A program made the position numbers and the translations under genes. A DNA stretch of 64,000 nucleotides from Episyrphus balteatus. Taxonomy: Eukaryota > Arthropoda > Insecta > Diptera > Syrphidae. Location of the stretch: assembly GCF_945859705.1 (NCBI RefSeq), contig NC_079136.1, positions 2,893,501 through 2,957,500 of the forward strand, read 5' to 3'. Below, piece by piece: positions 58,908 through 64,000 of this stretch; positions within the stretch are counted from its first letter, which is position 1; the number at the start of each line of letters is the position of its first letter. The notes under the pieces are model-generated. The model was given only the letters and a program-made list of their open reading frames with translations, searched no databases and was not told where the DNA came from.

Positions 58908-61538
58908 TTACCAACGTATGAGATGTTTGTACTGTTCGTCTATGGCTATTCGCTTGATTGTTTCATAACCGAGGATTATACTAAACGAGAAGGCTGCTGA
59001 TTGGACTAGACGGGCAGATAGTCCTTTGAAGAATACATTCATTCTCTCTTCAGCCCAAAGGTCTCGGAAGGCGACTTTCATTGAATCTAATCGCTGCACC
59101 TGAAATGAATAAAATATAAAAGGATGAATAAATAATGCTAGTGTTTAAATTGGCTGAAAATGAAATTCGCTTCGAACTGTCAATATTTACTTTATGTTTT
59201 AAAAGTCGTTGCTAGCCATTTTAATGGTATCATAACTATTTTAGAAACTGCATCATAATTTTCAAATGCATATTTTACATATTCCAAGAATATCAATCAT
59301 TTTTTGCTATCACTCACCAAAAACTTGCTGCAGGCTCTTGGTGTAATATTAAATTCCATCCCAAAAAAATCATTGAAACTCAATTTATTTGAGAATAAAA
59401 CAGTTTTCATTGACCCTCCGGAAATTTCTACAGTTTGATTATGAGGTTTTGGAAATAGTGGGTCTAATGAATATACATTCGGTCTTATCACGAATTCCAT
59501 TCGTATCGGAAATTTTTTACAAGCAAAACAGTTTAATTGAATTGAATTATCCTGTACAAGTGAACAATTATGGGCGGGATGGCGAAATTTGACATGCCTG
59601 GATATGGCCACAAAATAAATTCTTGTGGCCAAATTTCCCTATAGATTCCCAACAATCCTCATTCGTTCTAGTCGCTATTGAAATTTAACTCTTGGTTCTT
59701 TAACAAAATTTTTATCTTGTGGTCCATTTGGCCCTTAAAGAAGCCTCGGAGTGATAAGGGGAGACGCGGTCAGCAAAAGTTCTACTATATTCTACTAAAA
59801 TATCATGGATATCCGTATCCGGACTTTAGATACAAATAACCTGAGTTAGTAAAGCCACTTAATAAAATTTTACGTGTGCACTTTTTACGTCAATAGCCGT
59901 GTTGTTTTCTACACAATTATGCAGAGTGAAACCAAAAAATATTTCACGAAAATGCTACAAAGCCGTTACTGATTTGGTTGCATGGATGCTCCATAGTTTC
60001 AAATACTATAAGAAAAACAGTGAATAATTAGTATGTTACCCCGGAAGAGAATTTTCTTATCTTATCTTATTGTGAGTTTCACGTGGAATGTTTTCCGCCC
60101 GGAATTTAAAAAGCTATCATGAGTTTCACAAGAAGGGAATTTACATTTTCCGCTATACTAGATTCTTGTTCGGCACCAAAATTTTAGTGAGAGGAGAGTT
60201 GTCGAATACCTCGCAAATTAATTTAAAAAAAAAATGAAAATACAAAGAGATGTCCGAACGTGAACAACTTTTTGCCCGAAACTCACAATAGGTGAAAAGT
60301 GAAATTCAATTTTTCCGGGTGGAATCTTGTTCACGTTAAACTCACAATAGCGCTGAACAATCATTTTCGACATTATTTTGACATTAACAACAAACTGCCT
60401 CACCACAAGGTTAGGTGGCCGTACTAATTGTTTGGTTTCAAGTAGTCTGTTTGTGGTGAAGATGTTACCCCGACATACAACCCTAGAAAAAAAAAAACAA
60501 AGATCGGGTAGCCAGGAAAATAGCTCATTATTGCCTTACTGTCGTAATATAAATATTAAGTGTTGCCAAGTAGTAGTTCGACTTGCGTAATGGTTGTATG
60601 GTTTTAGAGACAACTCTTTTAAAACTTCTTCCAAGAACTACTTATATTTTAATTTTTAAAAACTAATTTTTGTCTAAAAAAAAAAACAAATTTGGCTTAC
60701 CTGTAATCGCGCTCGAATAATATCCAAAGGATTTGTAATAATAGTTGTTGTAAAACCTCCTAAACTACCAGCTACACATTGAATTAATAGATGCGACACA
60801 TAAGGTGGACAAACTCGACACAATTCCTCTGAAAAACAAATAAGACTTCATTAAGTCAAAAACTTCCAATTAGAATATTTAAAATATACTCTTACCTTGA
60901 TACATGTGATAGAAAACCCACCATAAAGCTGAATTTGGTACATAAGCCATCAAACTGGCCGTATAACCACGATAGAATCCTTTGAATCCATCCCTCCGCA
61001 CAATCTCTTTGGCAATGTCTAATGAAATATTTAATCTACTCCTATTCGGTCCAGTATTAATTCCTAAGGGATTCATATGCGACTTGCCACCCATGCCCAT
61101 GCCCAGCACCATTGCATGTTGCGATATCACATCGAATGGCACTATAATGGTCTGGCCGACCAACGAGGCGCATCCGCCTCCTATCAGAGACTTCATTCGA
61201 TGACCAGCACCGAAATCATTCAATATATGTCTCACTCCTTCGTACGTGCTTATATAGAATACCCCCGATACAATTTGCACCGAGGATATCCAAAAGCCTC
61301 GATACAATCCTGGAACACCTTCGGATTTGTATATTTTGAAAGCACAATCGATCATGCCTTTGTAGACATCGCTTCTGTGCTGCACTTGGAGTTGTGTTTT
61401 GATCACTGTCAGAGGGAAGAGACAACAACGCACCGAGAACGAGCTTAACATGGACAGAGGAAAGAATTTCTTCTTGTCCATCATGTCCCACTCGATGGTT
61501 TTGATGTAAGTATTACTGGCCATTATTTCGGGTTTCAT
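58908..61538 (-). CDS. SLC25A44: SLC25A44-type mitochondrial solute carrier, complete, 3 exons
   Basis: Mitochondrial inner-membrane carrier of the SLC25 family. The mammalian SLC25A44 protein imports branched-chain amino acids; that substrate is inferred for the fly. Exons on the minus strand: 61538-60896, 60828-60701, 59099-58908, in phase, giving 320 residues (family about 310-340). Three repeats are visible: PLTVIKTQLQVQ with YRGF, PFDVISQHAMV with FYRGY, and NPLDIIRARLQ with FFKGLSAR. The segment IEWDMMDKKKFFPL near the N-terminus is characteristic of the SLC25A44 branch, as is the non-canonical second signature with Ser in place of Lys/Arg. ATG at 61538 is taken as start; an internal Met at 61520 (MASNTY) is an alternative. 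An AATAAA overlaps the TAA stop (58908-58903). Introns are 72 bp and 1.6 kb. Confidence 0.93.
60068..60355. repeat. possible MITE in SLC25A44 intron 2
   Basis: TTATTGTGAGTTTCACGTGG at the left is inverted relative to CACGTTAAACTCACAATAGC at the right, with GAATGTTTTCCGCCCGG / CCGGGTGGAATC inside. Ends are not sharply defined. Confidence 0.35.
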
Positions 61539-61957
61539 TGGAGAGTTTTTTGGAGAATTTTTTGTTTAGTTCGTATCAGTTTTTCTTTTTGTTTTTTTTT
61601 TTATTAATCTCTTAGTTTCAAGTTGTTCTCAGGACATCAGACTTTATTTAAGATTTTTTTTTTTTTGCATAAATTTTGTTCAAAATGAAAACTAGGAAGA
61701 ATCTCTAGGTCATCCTCGAAAAGAGGAGCGTTGAAACTTTGGAGCAAGTTTCGTCGTTTGCTTTGTTGCCCATGAAAAAGTGATGAACGTCCTTGTTGTT
61801 GTCTGCATAACTTAGACCTGCGGAAAGAATTAAAATTATCTTGTGTTGTGAATGGGATTTTAAATTTAATTAAATAAAAAAAGCAAAAAGAAAACACTTG
61901 TTACTACTGCACTCAAAAAAAAAAAATAAAAACTATAGTCCAGTAATTTTAGGTTTT

Positions 61958-63777
61958 ATCTGCGGAAAAATTCCTACTGGGCTGAATTTTGGTATACAGC
62001 TTAATGACGGCTTTGTTATGAAGATGTGAAAAATCGACATTGATATCGTGTCCGCGTTAAGAGTTATAGGGGTCAAAAGGTCACAAAAACTGGTTTTTCA
62101 CGATTTTCAGCAAAACGGTAAGTCTTATCAAAAAATTTTCAATGCAAGAATTGTAGACCAGATTATTATATATAAAAAGTGTCATGACACTTTTTTTCCT
62201 AAGACCCACCGTTTCTTAGGTATAACGATTCAAAAAGTTGAAGTTTAGTTGTAATCGTCATAATCCTATTCCTGAAAAAAAACTCCTAACTGAAAAGTTC
62301 TTGAAATTTCATTATTTTTTTAGCTTGAATTTCGTTCCTCAACTGTTAAGAATATGGGGAAACCAAAAAAAATGGAAATTTTCGCCATTTTTCCGATTGG
62401 GGCCCTTCTCCCGAAACCATTTCCCTGGGAATTTTTGTTTAGAATATGTCTGAAAATATACAGGGTGTGCAATAGAGAATGGACAACCCTAAAACGGCTT
62501 ATAGCTACACTTATGATTGTTCTAAAAACAGATAGAAAAAAGTTCTATCGCAACCAGTTCATAAAATATGGACTTTTTTTCGTTCAGTGTATTTTAAATT
62601 TTATCATCTTATGTTTTCGTTCACTACAACCACGAATGAATGAATTTTATTTATTTCTTTTTTTATAATTTTCTACAATCATTGGATGAGTACATAAACA
62701 CTTTAAAAATATCATAGCTATTGCACATTTTCGTAAAAAAAATTTTGAAATCTGTTTTTTGATGCAAAATGTAAAAAAAGTATTTTATGAAAAATTTTAA
62801 ACACCTGTGGTATAAAATAAATCTATAGAAACCTAGGTGGCCAACTTTCTTAAAAATATTCTGGTATAAGGAGAATATTTTTAAGAAAGATGGCCACCTA
62901 GGTTTCTATAGATTTATTTTATACCACAGGTGTTTAAAATTTTTCATAAAATACTTTTTTTACATTTTGCATCAAAAAACAGATTTCAAAATTTTTTTTA
63001 CGAAAATGTGCAATAGCTATGAAATTTTTAAAGTGTTTATGTACTCATCCAATGATTGTAGAAAATTATAAAAAAAGAAATAAATAAAATTCATTCATTC
63101 GTGGTTGTAGTGAACGAAAACATAAGATGATAAAATTTAAAATACACTGAACGAAAAAAAGTCCATATTTTATGAACTGGTTGCGATAGAACTTTTTTCT
63201 ATCTGTTTTTAGAACAATCATAAGTGTAGCTATAAGCCGTTTTAGGGTTGTCCATTCTCTATTGCACACCCTGTATATTTTCAGACATATTCTAAACAAA
63301 AATTCCCAGGGAAATGGTTTCGGGAGAAGGGCCCCAATCGGAAAAATGGCGAAAATTTCCATTTTTTTTGGTTTCCCCATATTCTTAACAGTTGAGGAAC
63401 GAAATTCAAGCTAAAAAAATAATGAAATTTCAAGAACTTTTCAGTTAGGAGTTTTTTTTTCAGGAATAGGATTATGACGATTACAACTAAACTTCAACTT
63501 TTTGAATCGTTATACCTAAGAAACGGTGGGTCTTAGGAAAAAAAGTGTCATGACACTTTTTATATATAATAATCTGGTCTACAATTCTTGCATTGAAAAT
63601 TTTTTGATAAGACTTACCGTTTTGCTGAAAATCGTGAAAAACCAATTTTTGTGACCTTTTGACCCCTATAACTCTTAACGCGGACACGATATCAATGTCG
63701 ATTTTTCACATCTTCATAACAAAGCCGTCATTAAGCTGTATACCAAAATTCAGCCCAGTAGGAATTTTTCCGCAGAT
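61958..63777. mobile_element. giant near-perfect palindrome (fold-back element), arms ~905 bp
   Basis: Left arm 61958-62862, right arm 62872-63777, 9-base centre GGTATAAGG. Only a few mismatches were seen by eye (for example near the centre CCAACTTTC versus GAAAGATGG, and ATATCATAGC versus GCTATGAAAT). Frames of 66 and 104 residues occur identically in both arms, but they are short, lysine-rich and not recognisable. Outer flanks keep weak similarity: CTATAGTCCAGTAATTTTAG versus the complement of CTAAAATGACTGGG. It begins about 420 bp upstream of the SLC25A44 start codon. Confidence 0.85.
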
Positions 63778-63815
63778 TGGGCTTAAAAATGACTAAAATG
63801 ACTGGGCTACTATAC

Positions 63816-64000
63816 AAACAACAGAAAATAAAAAAAATCAAGTAGGATTAGTTTTCGTATTTAATAAATTCTTTCTACTTAAAAATGGCAAAGGCTTAAA
63901 AAAAATAATAAAAATAAAAGTAATACAATTTTAAAAGAAGAAAAAATAGATTTTGTGAGCACAACAAAGAGGAGTCATTAAATGTCTTTTAATTACACGG
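63816..64000. other. AT-rich right edge
   Basis: Nothing recognisable; A-rich low-complexity sequence. Confidence 0.5.

Noticed and set aside
61077..61448. 123-codon plus-strand frame
   Set aside because: Antisense shadow of SLC25A44 exon 1.
61637..61897. 86-codon minus-strand frame upstream of SLC25A44
   Set aside because: Probably 5'UTR with an acceptor-like site near 61817; no homology and A/T-rich ends.
62354..63380. Identical 104-codon frames in both palindrome arms
   Set aside because: They mirror each other only because the arms are inverted copies; composition is low-complexity and no family was recognised.

Overview
The window is nuclear DNA of an insect, most likely a brachyceran fly. 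It is very AT-rich, its genes have short GT-AG introns alongside very long ones, and it is packed with insect-type mobile DNA: a BEL/Pao retroelement, decayed jockey/I-type non-LTR fragments and dozens of inverted-repeat MITEs. No bacterial, organellar or CRISPR sequence was seen. Exons below were joined by hand from splice sites, reading-phase continuity and family motifs; no alignment program was run.

Three protein genes are supported. (1) Minus strand, 32918 down to 10024 and on past the left edge or into unread exons: a ZNFX1-type superfamily 1 RNA helicase (NFX1-type zinc finger-containing protein 1 family). Ten coding exons (924 codons) join in phase, split by introns of 12.1 kb and 7.6 kb; the C-terminal zinc-finger part was not found. 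(2) Plus strand, 41214-57478: a complete cytosolic aconitase / iron regulatory protein 1. Twelve coding exons give 897 residues with all three iron-sulfur cysteines. (3) Minus strand, 61538-58908: a complete SLC25A44-type mitochondrial carrier, three exons, 320 residues. Genes 1 and 2 are divergently transcribed; genes 2 and 3 converge.

Layout: 1-10 kb is AT-rich non-coding DNA with one large dispersed repeat and a MITE. 10-12 kb holds the helicase exons. 12-19.5 kb is an intron carrying a BEL/Pao element lying between the two arms of an older inverted-repeat element. 19.5-19.9 kb is one helicase exon. 20-32 kb is the largest intron, filled with MITEs, two non-LTR fragments and a large dispersed repeat. 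32-33 kb has the helicase first exons and promoter. 33-40.7 kb is intergenic and is almost a continuous mosaic of palindromic MITEs. 41.6-45.6 kb, in the first large intron of the aconitase gene, is a nest of elements bounded by Tc1/mariner-like ends. 49.4-57.5 kb holds the remaining aconitase exons. 58.9-61.5 kb is the carrier. 61.96-63.78 kb is a near-perfect palindrome with arms of about 0.9 kb and a 9-base loop.

The three genes do not form a pathway and look like ordinary neighbours: RNA surveillance, iron sensing/aconitase, and mitochondrial transport. No clearly new biological system was found. The most interesting items are the large palindrome upstream of the carrier, the 43-bp perfect fold-back where the BEL element is truncated, and the density of TTAA-flanked palindromic MITEs.
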